Assembly: GCA_014529385.2 (NCBI GenBank)
Contig: CM043944.1
Coordinates: forward strand, 85,465,884 to 85,529,883
Length of the DNA stretch: 64,000 nt
Reading direction: 5' to 3'
Source: Adiantum capillus-veneris
Lineage: Eukaryota > Streptophyta > Polypodiopsida > Polypodiales > Pteridaceae
In this document: one piece after another, positions 1 through 11,185 of the stretch
Layout of the letters: the number at the start of each line of letters is the position of its first letter
How positions within the stretch are numbered: position 1 is the stretch's first letter
The notes under the pieces: generated by a model
The model's input: only the letters and a program-made list of their open reading frames with translations
Told to the model about the DNA's origin: nothing
Database searches by the model: none
Translations under genes and position numbers: made by a program

Positions 1-251
1 CCAATAGGAATCAGGCAAGCCATTGGGCTGTTGAATGCTCATTGGACCCTTGGGAGACTGTCCAATAGTCTTCTAGAGAGCTTAATTCTTATTGGTTCTT
101 TTATTAAGTGTCTTTAAATGAATTAAAATAGATTTATGCTAGCCTAATTCTCAATCTCTATGGCCATCCAATAGGATTTGAATGCACCTTGTGGGCAATT
201 AGGCTAGGGAGCTGACATGTGTCCATTATGCCCTTTGTGTAAAGGGGCTTG

Positions 252-252
<1 letters not shown>
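1..252. other. non-coding, CCAAT/ATTGG-rich
   Basis: I see no gene. CCAAT or its complement ATTGG occurs about six times in the first 180 bases, mostly as CCAATAG or CATTGG. This could be remnants of a short dispersed repeat or chance. No promoter can be argued, because no coding region follows. Confidence 0.3.

Positions 253-330
<78 letters not shown>
253..330. repeat. (GT)n microsatellite
   Basis: An uninterrupted GT dinucleotide run of about 38 units, followed by a short TC-rich tail. It opens a long Val-Cys reading frame that is clearly not a gene. The length and purity predict high polymorphism. Confidence 0.97.
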
Positions 331-332
<2 letters not shown>

Positions 333-675
333 CTCTCTCATCCCCTACTTACAGGGCTCGCCCCCTCCTCTTTAGGAGTCTTTGAAGACTTTTTGCACGC
401 TACAAAGCATCCAATTTTCCTAAGCATTGACCATTGGACTTAACCTTAGAATTTTGGAAGTCTTAATGGGCTGAACCTTAGGTCCTTGAAGCCCATTTCT
501 TGCACATTGCTCTTCTGCAGATGGTCCCCCTTTGGATCCCTATTTTCCCTCCTTTGGATCCCTACTGTGACCAGTCTGCCAGCTTAACCAATATTCTAGC
601 TTTTTCTTCCCTGGTACTTCCCCATATTAAATGATCAGTGTAATATGAGAAAATCATTTAGGTGAATTAGATATT
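331..675. other. non-coding, no recognised feature
   Basis: No coding or structural signal that I can support. Two near copies of a CCTTTGGATCCCTA segment lie at about 528-567. Confidence 0.4.
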
Positions 676-696
676 GTTATTATGACACTTGACTTC

Positions 697-850
697 ACCT
701 TCCAGAAAAAGTTCAAGAAGTAGTGGAAGGGTCCATATAAGGTGCAAAAGGCCTTTCCAATGGGACCTATCAGTTCGTGTGAGCAATTGGTAAGCTTCTT
801 AGGCACAGGGTGAATGGTGTGTGGCTCAAGCTATACTTTATCAGGAGTCT
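697..850 (+). pseudogene. Ty3/gypsy integrase C-terminal scrap
   Basis: Across two frames the segment reads like the tail of a gypsy integrase: KKFKK, then WKGPYKVQKAF, then NGTYQFV, GKLLRHRVNG and WLKLYFIR. The order basic stretch, W-x-GPY, NGTY, VNG and LK-Y-F-R matches the C-terminal region after the catalytic core in plant gypsy elements. A stop follows the first lysine block, a frame change is needed at the NGTY step, and another stop follows QFV, so it is dead. It is less like the family 1 and family 2 elements later in the window, so it is probably from another lineage. Identification is by eye only. Confidence 0.45.
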
Positions 851-1855
851 AGTGTCTATTGTGCATCAGATTGTATCTAAGGGGATTGGGCAACCCACTT
901 AAAATAGATTATGTGTGGTGGAGATATAGCTTTGTACATATCTTGTACATAGGGTTGTGGATTTCCAGTATGCTTGGTTGTTAATTTGGTGTTGCAATTT
1001 TTAAGTTCAGTAAGCTTGTTCGTGGTTGAGCATAAATGTTCAACAAGGGGTCTGGATAATGATGGTGTAGCCAAAGATGGTGGGTTTTGCGAGCAATAAA
1101 ATAAAATTCTAGGGGGATCTATGGATGCAAGCTAAAGTGCTAGAGCATGTATGAAGGCCCTGGGCAGCGGAAATGTAATGCTTGGTGTGGTTTTCTAGGC
1201 CAAAAAGGCTTCTTGATGGGTCGATCAGATTGGAAGATTGAGGTGTCCAAAGTGCTGAGATTGTTCTTGGGACTGTTGTTACCATATACATGTGGTACTT
1301 AGGACCGTTGGGGCATTTTTTCCCTCTCTAGGAGGTTTTTTCCCCCGTGCATTGTATATATGCCCATTCATTCTAGGGCTATCTATCTTTTCTTTCCATT
1401 TCACATCAAGTAATATACTCTCTGTTGTCTGCCATGAGCTTCCTTCGTCTTTTCCAAGCTTTATGTGTTTTCTTGCAACCCTAATTCTAACAATTTGTAT
1501 AAGAGCAGGTTGCGTCCTCCCGGGCTTAGTCGCCAGCAGCTCCAACACATGCCTGTTCACTTTCTTTGATTTCAGTGAGCTTTGGCAAGCGTTCATAGGT
1601 TGACAAAAATTTCGGGACAACTCGTAGAGCTTACTCTGCTCAGATTTCTGATCCAGGCTCATTTCGGCCTCCGTTTCCACTACAGGCAATACTACACATG
1701 CTATTTTGTCATTTTGTGCAAAATTTTTGTCAGTGCCATTTTTTGCATAATAGGTCCCTGACAGTCTTCTACAGTTTGTGCTATATAGCACGTGTTGTTC
1801 CTGCTTCGTTTCTCCCCTTTTCGGGCAGTTTTCAAATTAGGTGCAACATTTACCA
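851..1855. other. non-coding; possible copia LTR and leader
   Basis: This stretch precedes a copia-type gag start. It contains TATA-like TGTATATATGCCC near 1350 and an AGTAATATACTCTC segment near 1410, as in copia LTR promoter/R regions. I found no clear PBS and no matching 3' LTR, so the LTR assignment is inference. A 170-residue minus frame (1279-1791) and a 103-residue plus frame (1292-1603) overlap each other, match no family I know and look like chance. Confidence 0.3.
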
Positions 1856-3480
1856 TGGCTAACAACCACACAAATGTGTTCAAGATGTTTGCTGTTGAGG
1901 ACAGATTGGATGGGAACAATTACCCTATGTGGGCTTACATGATGCAACATGTTCTTGTGTCAAAGGGCATCTAGAATATTGTGCAGGTCATTGATGTACG
2001 TCCTAGTTCTGAGGATGTAGGCGATGTTGAGGATGTTGTAGGTCTTGCTGCAAGGATTGGTGCTGTCAGAGTTGTTTTGCCTACATTAGGATGTAAAGGA
2101 TGTGCAGGCTCATGTGTTGATTGCGTTGTCTGTGAAGCGCACCATTACTCCTCACATTCGTTCAGCAAAATCTGCAAAACAAGCTTGGGATATTGTGGCT
2201 GGTCTTTATGCAAGCCAAAATGAGGCAAAAATTTCCTTGCTGCGTAAAGAGCTGGAGTCGAAGATTATGCATGAGGAAGATGATATGGAAACCTTCCTTG
2301 CTGGTGTCAAGGATATTAATGAGCAACTTATTTCTGCAGGAGAAGTCATTTCAGGCAATTCCCTTCACTTTCCAAAAAAAACAGGACTAGAGAGCATGCA
2401 GTTGAACAGGCTTTTATTGATGCTCAAAGAAAGGGTGGTAATAACAGCAATGCAGCCACTTCTTATGGTTCTTCTGACTGCAAGTGGAAAATCAAATGAG
2501 CAACTTATTTCTGCAGGAGAAGTCATTTCAGGCAGTTCCCTTGTGCAGATTGTTCTTGATGCTTTGCAAAGCTGTTACCAGACTTTTGCTAGTACTTGGA
2601 GACTCATGACCTAAGGAAATCCTGAAGTTGTTAAGTTTGATGCATTGTGCACATTGCTATTGCAAGAGTCACTTTCCAAAAAAAACAGGACTAGAGAGCA
2701 TGCAGTTGAACGGGCTTTTATTGATTCTCAAAGAAAGGGTGGTAATAACAGCAATGCAGCCACTTCTTATGGTTCTTCTGACTGCAAGTGGAAAATCACA
2801 TGTTCCTAATGCTTTTGCTAGCAGCAATTCATCTGGAAATTATGGTGATAAGGGAAAAAAGAAGATGCGTTGCCATTATTGTAAAACTAATGATCACTTG
2901 ATCAAGCAGTTTCCTAAGTTGAAGGCCAAAGAGGCTAAGAAGAAAGAGGGTGGTTCCACTTCAAATGTTGGATCACAAATGCAGTTATTGTTGAGTCTTC
3001 TGTGAAAGGAGATTGTGATGTTTATGTTGATGCAGAATGGGCTTTTACTGCAGAGTGTACCTATAATCCTGTTGTCCATGATGCATGCATGTCAGTTGTG
3101 CTGCTGCAGATTCACATGTGTGGTATTTTGACAGAGGTGCTACAAAGCACATTACCTCACATTGTGATTTGTTCACCTCTCTTGAGTTTGTCCCTCATGG
3201 AAATTTAGTCACTTGTGCCAACAATGCCTCTTATCCGGTTTAGGGAGTTGGTAAGAATGTGCTTACTGTCGCAAATGGTAGTTCTTTCACACTTGTTGAT
3301 GCACTTTATGTACTTGGGATCAAGAAGAATCTTTTGTCTGTATCTGCACTTGTTAGACTTGGACTTGTAGTCAAGTTTGTGGATGAAAGATGTACAGTAC
3401 ATGATCTCAGTTTTGGTGATGAAATTGTTGCATCTGGCATACTATGTCATGGGTTGTATAAGCTCACTTTGTATCACAAG
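1856..3480 (+). pseudogene. Ty1/copia gag to protease relic
   Basis: The start at 1856 (MANNHTNVFKMFAVEDRLDG) followed by NNYPMWAYMMQHVL is the typical copia gag N-terminus. The frame stops at 1972-1974 and coherent segments continue in other frames: a gag core around 2105-2350 (PHIRSAKSAKQAWDIVAGLY, ESKIMHEEDDMETFLAGVK), a CCHC-type zinc knuckle around 2863-2925 (CHYCKTNDHLIKQF, with the last Cys replaced by Phe), and a protease/pre-integrase stretch at 3259-3483 (ALYVLGIKKNLLSVSALV, CHGLYKL). The order gag, knuckle, protease is that of copia. Integrase, RT and RNase H are absent; the element ends where the 325-bp repeat cluster begins. It carries internal duplications, described separately, plus several stops and frameshifts. 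No LTR pair was identified. It is dead and old. Confidence 0.85.
2318..2798 (+). repeat. internal duplications within copia gag
   Basis: Two interleaved duplications. A 40-bp segment beginning AATGAGCAACTTATTTCTGC occurs at 2318-2357 and 2495-2534. A 129-bp segment beginning CACTTTCCAAAAAAAACAGG occurs at 2366-2494 and 2670-2798. Copies are almost identical (AACAGGC versus AACGGGC, TGATGC versus TGATTC). The arrangement a-b-a'-b' implies duplication of an a+b block (2318-2494), followed by insertion or retention of ~135 bp between a' and b'. Confidence 0.92.
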
Positions 3481-4520
3481 TGATTTAGGTTGGGTCGCCT
3501 TCGCTACAATTTCACGGCGATGAAAAAACGCAGTGGATTTCAAAGAAAATGCACATTACTCTCAGAGTCGAGCAAAGAGTGGTTTTCTTGGCAAACGGAA
3601 AACATGCATGACATGTTTCCAGAGTGTTGAGGAGGCATGTTTAGTGTCAAGATGTTTGGACGTTCGGAACACTCAGATGTTGTTCAAAGGGACAAATGAA
3701 CTGTTTGTCAAAGGGAGTTGAGTGACGAACAAATGCAACGGATTTCAGAGAAAAATGCACATTCCTCTCAGAGGCAAGCGAGGAGTAGTTTTCACTATGA
3801 ACGAAGAACATGGATTGCTTGTTTCCAAGGTGTTAATAAGGCATGTTTAGTGTCAAGGTGTTTGGATGCTCGGAACACTAGGATGTCTGTCAAAGAGAGA
3901 CAGATGGAGTGCGTTTCAAAGGGAGTTGAGTGGGGCTGTCTCGGCCTATACCGAGAGCCGGCCTTGGCAAGTGGGTTTGGATCTCATATACACATGGCGT
4001 GAGCATCACACACCAATGATTTGGCTGCATTTGGGTCTTTTTGGCTACAAGATTCAACATGTTACAGTTTCAAAGAAATTACGCACTTCTCTCAGAGTCG
4101 AGCCAGGAGTGATTCCCTTGACAAACAAAGCACATGGATTTCATGTTTCCAAAGTATTGAGGAGGCATGTTTAGTGTCAAGGTGGTTGGAGGCTCGGAAC
4201 ACTCAGATGTTAAAGAGGGATAGATGGAGTACGTGTCAGAGGTAGTTGAGTGAGGTTGCATCGACATGTTTCTAGAGTGTTGAGGAGGCATGTTTAGTGT
4301 CAAGATGTTTGGATGTTCGGAAGACTCAGACGTTGTTCAAAGGGACAAATGAACCGCATTTCAAAGGGAGTCAAGTGATGCAACGGATTTCATAGAAAAA
4401 TGCGGATTCCTCTCAGAGGCAAGCAAGAGTGGTTTTCATTGCAAACGGAGAACATGGATTGCTTGTTTCCAAGATGTTAAAGAGCGACAGATCGAGGTGC
4501 GTTTCAAAGAGATTTGAGTC
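3481..4520. repeat. degenerate ~325-bp repeat family, cluster 1
   Basis: Recognisable units share the blocks CTCTCAGAG..GAGC, CATGTTTCCA.AGT.TTGAGGA, GGCATGTTTAGTGTCAAG, GG.ACACTCAGATGTT and AGGGAGTTGAGTGA. Units start near 3551, 3757, 4081 and 4401; a partial unit lies at about 4262-4380. The 3757-4081 step is the fullest (about 325 bp) and also includes GTCGGCCTATAC, GTGGGTTTGGATC, GAGCATCACACACCAATGAT and a GACATGTTACAGTTTCA block. The first unit (206 bp step) lacks that second half. Translations such as EEACLVSR recur, but the frames are short and interrupted, so this looks like a non-coding repeat. I do not recognise the family. Confidence 0.85.
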
Positions 4521-5289
4521 TACCTTTTAATATGGATACCAATTATCAAACTTGCTTTTTGCTGAATAGTAAACGAAATTTTTACCAATTTGTGTAAGGG
4601 CTGGTGTTTGCATGTAAAAACTTGTTCATTTGTATGAAGGTGGGATCAAACTCAACCATATGCATGCTAAGCTGTTCCAATATTGGAGACTTTTTGAAGT
4701 CAAAATTTGAATGTGGATGGTGATGCTTATAGAGTAAGTAAGTTTAGTGTATGCAACATGTTTCCACTGTAAGTATGCTATGTCTATGTGGTGCTCCAAT
4801 TGTTGACTAAATCATTTGTAACTTTGTCCAACACCAAGAAGATGATTAATGTAAATGCTGACGAATTTTCCTTATCTGAAGTGACCATTGTCCTCTTGTA
4901 ATAATAAGGCAATAACAGTAGTTGATTCATGAGGTACATAATCATGCCGAGTGCCTACTTGTAGCATAGACAAGAGAGTGCAAGAGCCAAAGCTGATTTG
5001 CTGTGACAAACATCAATCTTAATGGTGAATATATTTGTCTTGAAAGTATATCAGGTGGACATAGCTAAAGTGAAAGCTAAAAAGGACATAGTGAACAGGG
5101 TCAAATGTGCCCTCAACAATAGTGTATGTAGGATTATTAGCAACAAAGTTTGGCATTGTAGACTAGAACCAGGCAGAAAGCTGGTGCAAAACTTGGAGGG
5201 AATAATAATAAGGATGTTATTTTGTAATATTTGTGTCTTGTTGTTTGTGTCAACTTTGGAGGCCATACAAGGACTAGAATCGTTGGCTA
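4521..5289. other. spacer between repeat clusters
   Basis: AT-rich, with no supported gene. A 98-residue plus frame at 5022-5318 has no recognisable domain. The segment separates two clusters of the same 325-bp repeat, so it is either an insertion into one array or sequence between two independent arrays. Confidence 0.4.
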
Positions 5290-6060
5290 TAAGATCAGAC
5301 GGCCATGGAAAAACGTAGCGAACATCTTTCTAAAGTGTTAACAAGGTATATTTAGTGTCAAGGTGTTTGCACGCTCAAAACACTCAGATGTTGTTCAAAG
5401 AGAGACAAATGTAGTGCATTTCAAAGGGAGTTGAATGAGGCTGTGTCGGCCTATACGGAGAGTCGGTCTTGGCAAGTGGGTTTGGATCCTGTATATGCAT
5501 GGCATGAGCATCACACACCAATGATTTGGCTACATTTGGGTTGACGTGGCTACAAGATTCGACATGTTACAGTTTCAGAGAAATTACGCACTCCTCTCAG
5601 AGTAGAGCCAGGAGTGATTCTCTTGGCGAATGAAGGACATGGATTGCATGTTTCCAGAGTATTGAGGAGACATGCTTAGTGTCAAGGTGGTCGACCGCTC
5701 GGAACACTGAGATGTTGGTCAAAGAGCGACAAATGGAGTGCGTTTCAGAGGGAGTTGAGTGAGGATGCGTCGGCCTATACAGAGAGCAACCCTTGGAAAG
5801 TGGGTTTGGATCCCGTATATCCATCGACATGGCTAAGATATTCGACATGTTACAGTTTGAGAGAAATTACACACTCCTCTCAAAGTCAAGCCAAGAGTGA
5901 TTCCCCTAGTGAACAAAGCACATGGATTGTAGGTTTCCAAAGTATTGAGGAGTCGTGTCTAGTTTCAAGGTGATCGGACGATTGAAACACTAGATGTTGG
6001 TCAAAGAGGGACAGATGGAGTGTGTTTCGGAGGGAGTTGAGAGGGGCTACGTCGGCTGGA
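5290..6060. repeat. degenerate ~325-bp repeat family, cluster 2
   Basis: Same family and orientation as cluster 1. Units lie near 5290-5585 (lacking the leading CTCTCAGAG block), 5586-5867 (lacking about 45 bp around GAGCATCACACACCAATGAT) and 5868-6050. The GTCGGCCTATAC, TTGGCAAGTGGGTTTGGATC and CGACATGTTACAGTTT blocks are clear. The cluster ends at GCTACGTCGGCTGGATAACA near 6050. Degeneracy of roughly 10-20% between units suggests an old array. Confidence 0.85.
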
Positions 6061-6421
6061 TAACAATAAAAAAAGCTCTCTCCAAAAAGCGCGCTCCAAT
6101 CATTCCAATCACTTCATGGGTGAGCTTTTTCTAAAAATATGGCGTACATGAAATGTTTTGAAAATCTCACTCAATATCTATTCCCGTAAATATGAGGTAG
6201 AGCCTTTGTAAAAAGAAGTAAATATGAGGTAGAGCCTTTTCACCAGATTTGAAATGCATACACAAATAAAAAACTTTGAAGTAAGTATGAGGTAAAGAGT
6301 TTGTGAAAAGATCACCGGGGTTGAAATGCATACACATATAAACATGAAACACTAGGTTACTTCTAGCTACCAAAGCAATATGATTATTAGAGAAAGTGGA
6401 TCTCTTCCAAGAAGAATTCAC
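6061..6421. other. non-coding with short direct repeats
   Basis: Contains the phrase AAATATGAGGTAGAGCCTTT twice (about 6187 and 6221) and a third diverged copy (AAGTATGAGGTAAAGAGTTT, about 6283). TTGAAATGCATACACA also occurs twice. No gene supported. Confidence 0.5.
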
Positions 6422-6438
6422 TTTCTCCCTCCCTCCCT

Positions 6439-6508
<70 letters not shown>
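6422..6508. repeat. (CCCT)n-(CT)n compound microsatellite
   Basis: Five to six CCCT units pass into a pure CT run of about 30 units. It makes an artificial Leu-Ser frame. Confidence 0.96.
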
Positions 6509-6511
<3 letters not shown>

Positions 6512-7470
6512 TTTTCCTATCTCGTTCTAATTTTCTCTCCGCCGAGTATATATAACAACCCGGTGGGCCGTCGGGAAAAATGAAAAAGCCCGGCGGAAAT
6601 AATTATATATAGTAAACAGTGAGCTAACCGCGGTCTTTTAGCTAGGAAAATCCTTGGGGAGTGTATCCGAGTGCCAGGTATAGTCATCTCCTTGTGAATT
6701 GACCTAAGGTAACCACTTCTATTTTTTTTAAAATTCGTTTACTCACATAAAGGTAGGAAACCAAAACAACTAAAACTTGGAGAATCATGCTCGTTGTGAA
6801 GAGCCATTGGTCCAAATGAGGGTTGTAATTGGTTTTAGAAGATGAGCATATGTAAATGACAAACTGATAGTCAAGGGTCGAATGTCCTATACTAGTGTAC
6901 CGGGCATATAAAAATCCTTGAAGTCTTGCATTTGAGTTGATTTACACTTGTCACTCCACAATATAAGAGCTATAATCCTTGATTGGGTTAAAATAGCTTT
7001 TATATATTGAATTGGTTGCATGGGTGGGCTACAATCCTTCACTGGGTACAAGTAGTCCTCAATTGAGTGATTATATTGAAGATTTATTTGCATTAGTTCA
7101 TGTATTTGTTTATACAGGGAGTGCATTATGTATCACGATAGATTATCACTGCATGAAATGACCAATCATATATTTTATTGCTTTCGTTTTTTTTTTAGCA
7201 ATTGAAATTGGATGTGTCTTATTGTTTGCAAATCAAAGTGGACATATAAATAATCATTATAATAATAATTGCATAGAGAGATTCATAGCATTGTTATAGT
7301 TATTATGCCATGCATAGACTACATTGCAATGTGTATGGTTGCTCATAATATAGGTGATCGATATGTGGGTGCATTGAAAATCTCATATTGTGCATCATGG
7401 TTACTTTCATATTGAATGGTTTTTAAATTATAATATATATTGAAAATAAGAAAAATGTTTCAAAAATTGA
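6509..7470. other. AT-rich non-coding
   Basis: No supported gene. AT content is high, with runs such as TATTATAATAATAATT near 7255. It lies directly upstream of the hAT relic and may contain its 5' terminal region, but I could not find a terminal inverted repeat. Confidence 0.4.
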
Positions 7471-9742
7471 ACATCTAGGTATTTTGTCTTCAGTTTTATT
7501 TATAAGCAATGGAGCAAAATGTGGGCACAAGTGGTACGAAGACGACCGAAGAATAAAAATCCTCCTGGCAAAGAGTGGGATTATGCTCACAACATATGTG
7601 GCCGATATATGGAGTGGCAATGTAAATTTTGTCACACAACAAAATCAGGCGGTGTACCACGTATTAGGGATTATTTTATGGGTAGCACTTAAAAGAGTTG
7701 TAAGAAATGTGAACATCCTCAGGCACCTGCAGTTGTAAAGTGTTTGAGAGAAGAGCTCGCCAAAAAGGGTGGCAAGAGACAATAGATATATAGCTCTATG
7801 GCTTCGAGTCAAGAGTTCCCAGAGCCAAATATTAACTCCACAAATCCTGTAGTATTGCCAACTACCTTGAAGAACAACCTGCATAAGGAGAGGAAATTCC
7901 AGGCACTGTTCCTTTTAAACGTCACAATGAAGGTGGACTTTGTCAAATGCGTCAAAAATCATTACATCAAAGCTTTCAAGTGTAGTCTCTAGAAGAAACA
8001 CAAACTGCACTTGCCAAAGCAATATTCTTTACTGGAAGTGGTTTGGTCATGATAGATAGCAATCATTGGAACGCTGCTTGGAAGAAAATCGGTGAGTTTG
8101 GTCCACGATTTTCAATCCTTCTTATCACAAGATAAGAAATGTTTTCTTGGACAAATGTTACATCAAAGTCAAAGAGCGTGTTGGCAAAATAACACTTGGG
8201 AATATTTCGCTTTCATGATGTACGATTGTGAGTGATGGCTGGTCAAATGTTCAGAGAAGACCGCTGATCAATGTAATGTTGGTTTGTCCAAGGGGAGAAA
8301 CGTTTATAAAGGCGATTGATAGTTCTAGTGCAATTAAAATTGGCAAATACATTTCTGAGGTCTTGATTAATGTAATTAAAGAAATTGGTGTTGAACATGT
8401 CGTTCAAGTAGTCATGGACAACGCAAAGAATTATAAAAACGCCAGTAAATTAATAAAGAAGTGCTTTCCACACATTTTTGTCAATGGTTGTAATACGCAC
8501 ATCTTAAACTTGGTGCTGAAACATTGATACAGTAGCGAAGAAACCACATGGTTTGCCAAAATAATTGATACAACACGTCAGGTTGTGAAATTTATCTTGA
8601 AACGACAAAGAGTGCTTGATTTTTATACGATGCACATGTCAGTGATGTTAAAACTTCTTGCTGAAACTCGGTTCTGCACACACTTTTATACCTTGGAATC
8701 ACTTCTCTGTAATAAATGCACTGTGATTGACACATTCAATCGCGTGGCCTTTGATGAATGGTAGCTTGAGTAGAAAGAAAAAATGAAAGATAAAATTACA
8801 TGTCTACGTGGCAATGTAAACAAGGTTTCTTGGTGGAGGAGTGTAATGGATGCATACCATGTAATGATGCCCGTTATGTTCGCGATCCTCAATCTTGATC
8901 AAAGGGCGCCAAACTTGAGCAAAGTGTGGATGACATGGTGGTCAGTCCAACAGAGTCTTGAAAATCCTGAAGAGCTGAAAGAGTCTGTAGTAGAGAAGGA
9001 ATGGTGATTACCATTCTCTGGCAAACAACAAAAAATTTTGGCTAAGTATTTTCATGCAAGGTGGAAGAGCGCTCATAGTCCACTCCATAGCGTTGCTTAC
9101 ATGCTCGATCCAGAGTATTGGAATTTAGATCTGATGTCCAATACAGAGGTGGCAAGCGATTTCTATCACATGGTCAACACGTACTACTCCAACGTTCATG
9201 AGCAAATTGATTGCATCAAAGAAATGAGTGCATTTAGATTAAAAGAAGGTCCTTTTGCGAATGATTTTGTACAGGTAATGGCAAAATAGCAACCTGCATG
9301 GAAGTGGATGATGAATGGTGTACCTTACGTCATGATGCATGGAAGTGGATGATGCAACATGATCTACCTTACGTCCCCTTGCAGTGAAAGTACTCGCACA
9401 ATGTGCAGAAAACTCAAGTTCATAGAGAAATTGGAGTATATACAAGTATGCTCACAACACTATTCGCAATAGACTATTAGCAGACAGAGCAGAAAAATTA
9501 GTGTATATGTTTTGCAACGAAAAGATATTGAATCACATTGAAAGTGCTGCCTACGAGGAGGAAATGCCAACCTGGTTGTATGATTGTCAAAACAAAGATG
9601 AAGAAGAGTTCAATGTTGGTGTATCTCAATGCACTGTAGACGAAATAGAAGAGAATTTGATAATAGATGTGGAGGTTGATTTACAAGGAGAACCACAACA
9701 CTCAGACTTAGAACCAGATAACAACTCAAAAGATTCAATATA
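7471..9742 (+). pseudogene. hAT transposase relic (BED finger, DUF659)
   Basis: Pieces of one plant hAT transposase appear in order over 2.3 kb. A BED-type zinc finger lies around 7612-7665 (EWQCKFCHTTKSGG, then VPRIRDYF). The DUF659 core is at 8228-8527 (MSDGWSNVQRRPLINVMLVC, VVQVVMDNAKNYKNA, GCNTHILNLVLKH), with the expected DGW and DNA-x-N motifs. The middle region is at 8655-9000 (TRFCTHFYTLESLLCNK, VSWWRSVMDAYHVMMPV), followed by WKSAHSPLHSVAYMLDPEYW at 9066-9125. The dimerisation region is at about 9375-9570 (NSSCHRNWSTYKYVH and RNRLLADRAEKLVYVFCNEK when frames are followed). An acidic tail ends at 9742. Several stops and frameshifts, plus a small local duplication (GCATGGAAGTGGATGATG at about 9296 and 9340), make it inactive. 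Terminal repeats and TSDs were not identified. Confidence 0.88.
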
Positions 9743-9940
9743 GCTTGAGAGTAGAACGAATAAATGTCAAAAACCATTGTAAAAGACCTTGTATTCAAAT
9801 GTGTTTTGAGTAATTACAATGCTTCATATTCGCGATAGTACATAGTTTGTCGATCTCAATTGTGTTGCCCTGAAGCAGCATCTTGCTCATCAAACAGATT
9901 TATAATTGTGCCAGGGGTATCTTGGCGTGCTTGCTTAAAT

Positions 9941-10865
9941 TTATATTCCTTGTGGAATATCTTGTGAACAGATTGTGCATCGACTATTATTTTGCATTAA
10001 AAGAATAAGACAAACTAAATGATAATAATGACCACATGTCAATGTATAATATCCACTCCATCCATCAAAATTCTTGTAGAAAAATGGACATTGGGAAGAT
10101 GAGGATGCATCTGAAGTAGACGAGGGGACCAAATCCGGATGCATGACAAGGTGGCTGATGTGTGTCCCTTGTATAGGTTTTGGATTCACTCACTCGTTGT
10201 GTCAGATTTTGAACATCCTGACTTAAGTGGTGAATGCTTTTCTCCATCCGAACTTGTGAGGGTTGGGGTGTCTGGGTGGCTATAGAAAGCCGTGTTATTT
10301 TTGCATCTTTCTCTGCCAGCTGTGTCGTGTAAAAATCCTTCTCTCTTTTTAACTGTAGGTCGGCACCTTCCACTATCTATGCCAGGTCATCTCGGGTGAA
10401 AGTGACACAACTCTCCCTTAAATCATGAGTGGCAACAGTTGTCTCCTTTGACGAGAAGTCTACTGGTCGCTATTGCACAAAGTGAACATATAACATTTTT
10501 GCAAAATATAGCGCACAATCTGCATTGTGCAGGGGATGGCCATAAACCTCCAAATAAATCCTCTCAGCATTTTCTTTGATCGCATCATGGTTGCACTTCA
10601 AAACCTTCCACATTCCTTTATTGATCTCTGCGTCTTCACATGGCCGTATTGTCTTGATCATGTCCTTTGTCACTTCTTTATTGATCTTTTTCCATTGCAT
10701 GCGGTTTAGATTTGCCCATTTTGAGAGTCGTCGAGCAGTATGTGTCGCTTGTTGTGATGACATGCCGTGTGCCAGAGACTTCATGCACTAAAATGCACTA
10801 ACAGCCGCTTGTTGTTGATCATCAGGCAGTGATTGGGTGCCAGTATTTTGTTCTTCATTGGCCAT
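9941..10865 (-). pseudogene. RING-like/coiled-coil protein, decayed
   Basis: Read on the minus strand from ATG at 10865 (MANEEQNTGTQSLPDDQQQA), one frame runs to about 10185 with in-frame TAG stops near 10802, at 10470-10472 and near 10380. A 4-bp GTGA duplication then shifts into the frame ending at 9941. The middle is Lys/Glu-rich and probably coiled coil (LQLKREKDFYTTQLAEKDAK, HHLSQDVQNLTQRV). The C-terminus is RING-like: CPFF, then CGHYYHLVC, then CTIC. The second Cys of the first pair is missing, so zinc binding would be impaired even if it were translated. About 305 residues in all. RING proteins of this layout are usually E3 ubiquitin ligases, but that role is inference. It is tandem with the decayed kinase upstream on the same strand and lies only 200 bp from the hAT relic, so it may be cargo of a DNA transposon. 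Confidence 0.6.
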
Positions 10866-11185
10866 TTTCTCTTAGAGCTGCAGTCAACAGATAGACAATA
10901 TTCAATGTCATTGGCAAATATATATTCTCACGATTCAACAGTCTCACAAATGCAGAATATAGCAACTTCTCATTCACAGGAAAGTGCACGGAATCCACTA
11001 AATCAAACCACAACAAATGCAACTAATTGAACCACAAGGCAAATTTGAAATACTGACAGTTAAATGAAAAATTTGAAGTGACTAAAGATAATTGACTCAA
11101 TTAGGTTAACCACTTCAAGCCAGATAGTACACTTCAATAAAAAATAGAATACCATAGACAAGACATATGTATATCATAGAAATGT
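10866..11185. other. spacer between kinase and RING relics
   Basis: AT-rich, no gene seen. As the interval between two minus-strand genes it would hold the promoter of the RING gene, but no specific motif can be defended. Confidence 0.35.

Noticed and set aside
1-440. CCAAT-box cluster as a promoter
   Set aside because: No gene follows and the words may belong to a dispersed repeat.
249-443. 64-codon frame of alternating Val-Cys
   Set aside because: Translation of the GT microsatellite; not a gene.
1279-1791. 170-codon minus frame, one of the longest uninterrupted in the left 20 kb
   Set aside because: No domain, overlaps an opposite frame, and lies in a likely copia LTR/leader; treated as chance.
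3533-4303. Series of 60-100 codon frames with similar peptides (EEACLVSR)
   Set aside because: Similarity comes from the underlying 325-bp repeat; frames are interrupted and in different registers.
5022-5318. 98-codon frame with WHCRLEP resembling the copia WHxRLGH motif
   Set aside because: Only a short partial resemblance; flanks do not continue as copia.
3481-6060. Possible CRISPR-like or bacterial repeat array
   Set aside because: Units are long, degenerate and adjoin copia sequence in a plant-type context; no spacers.
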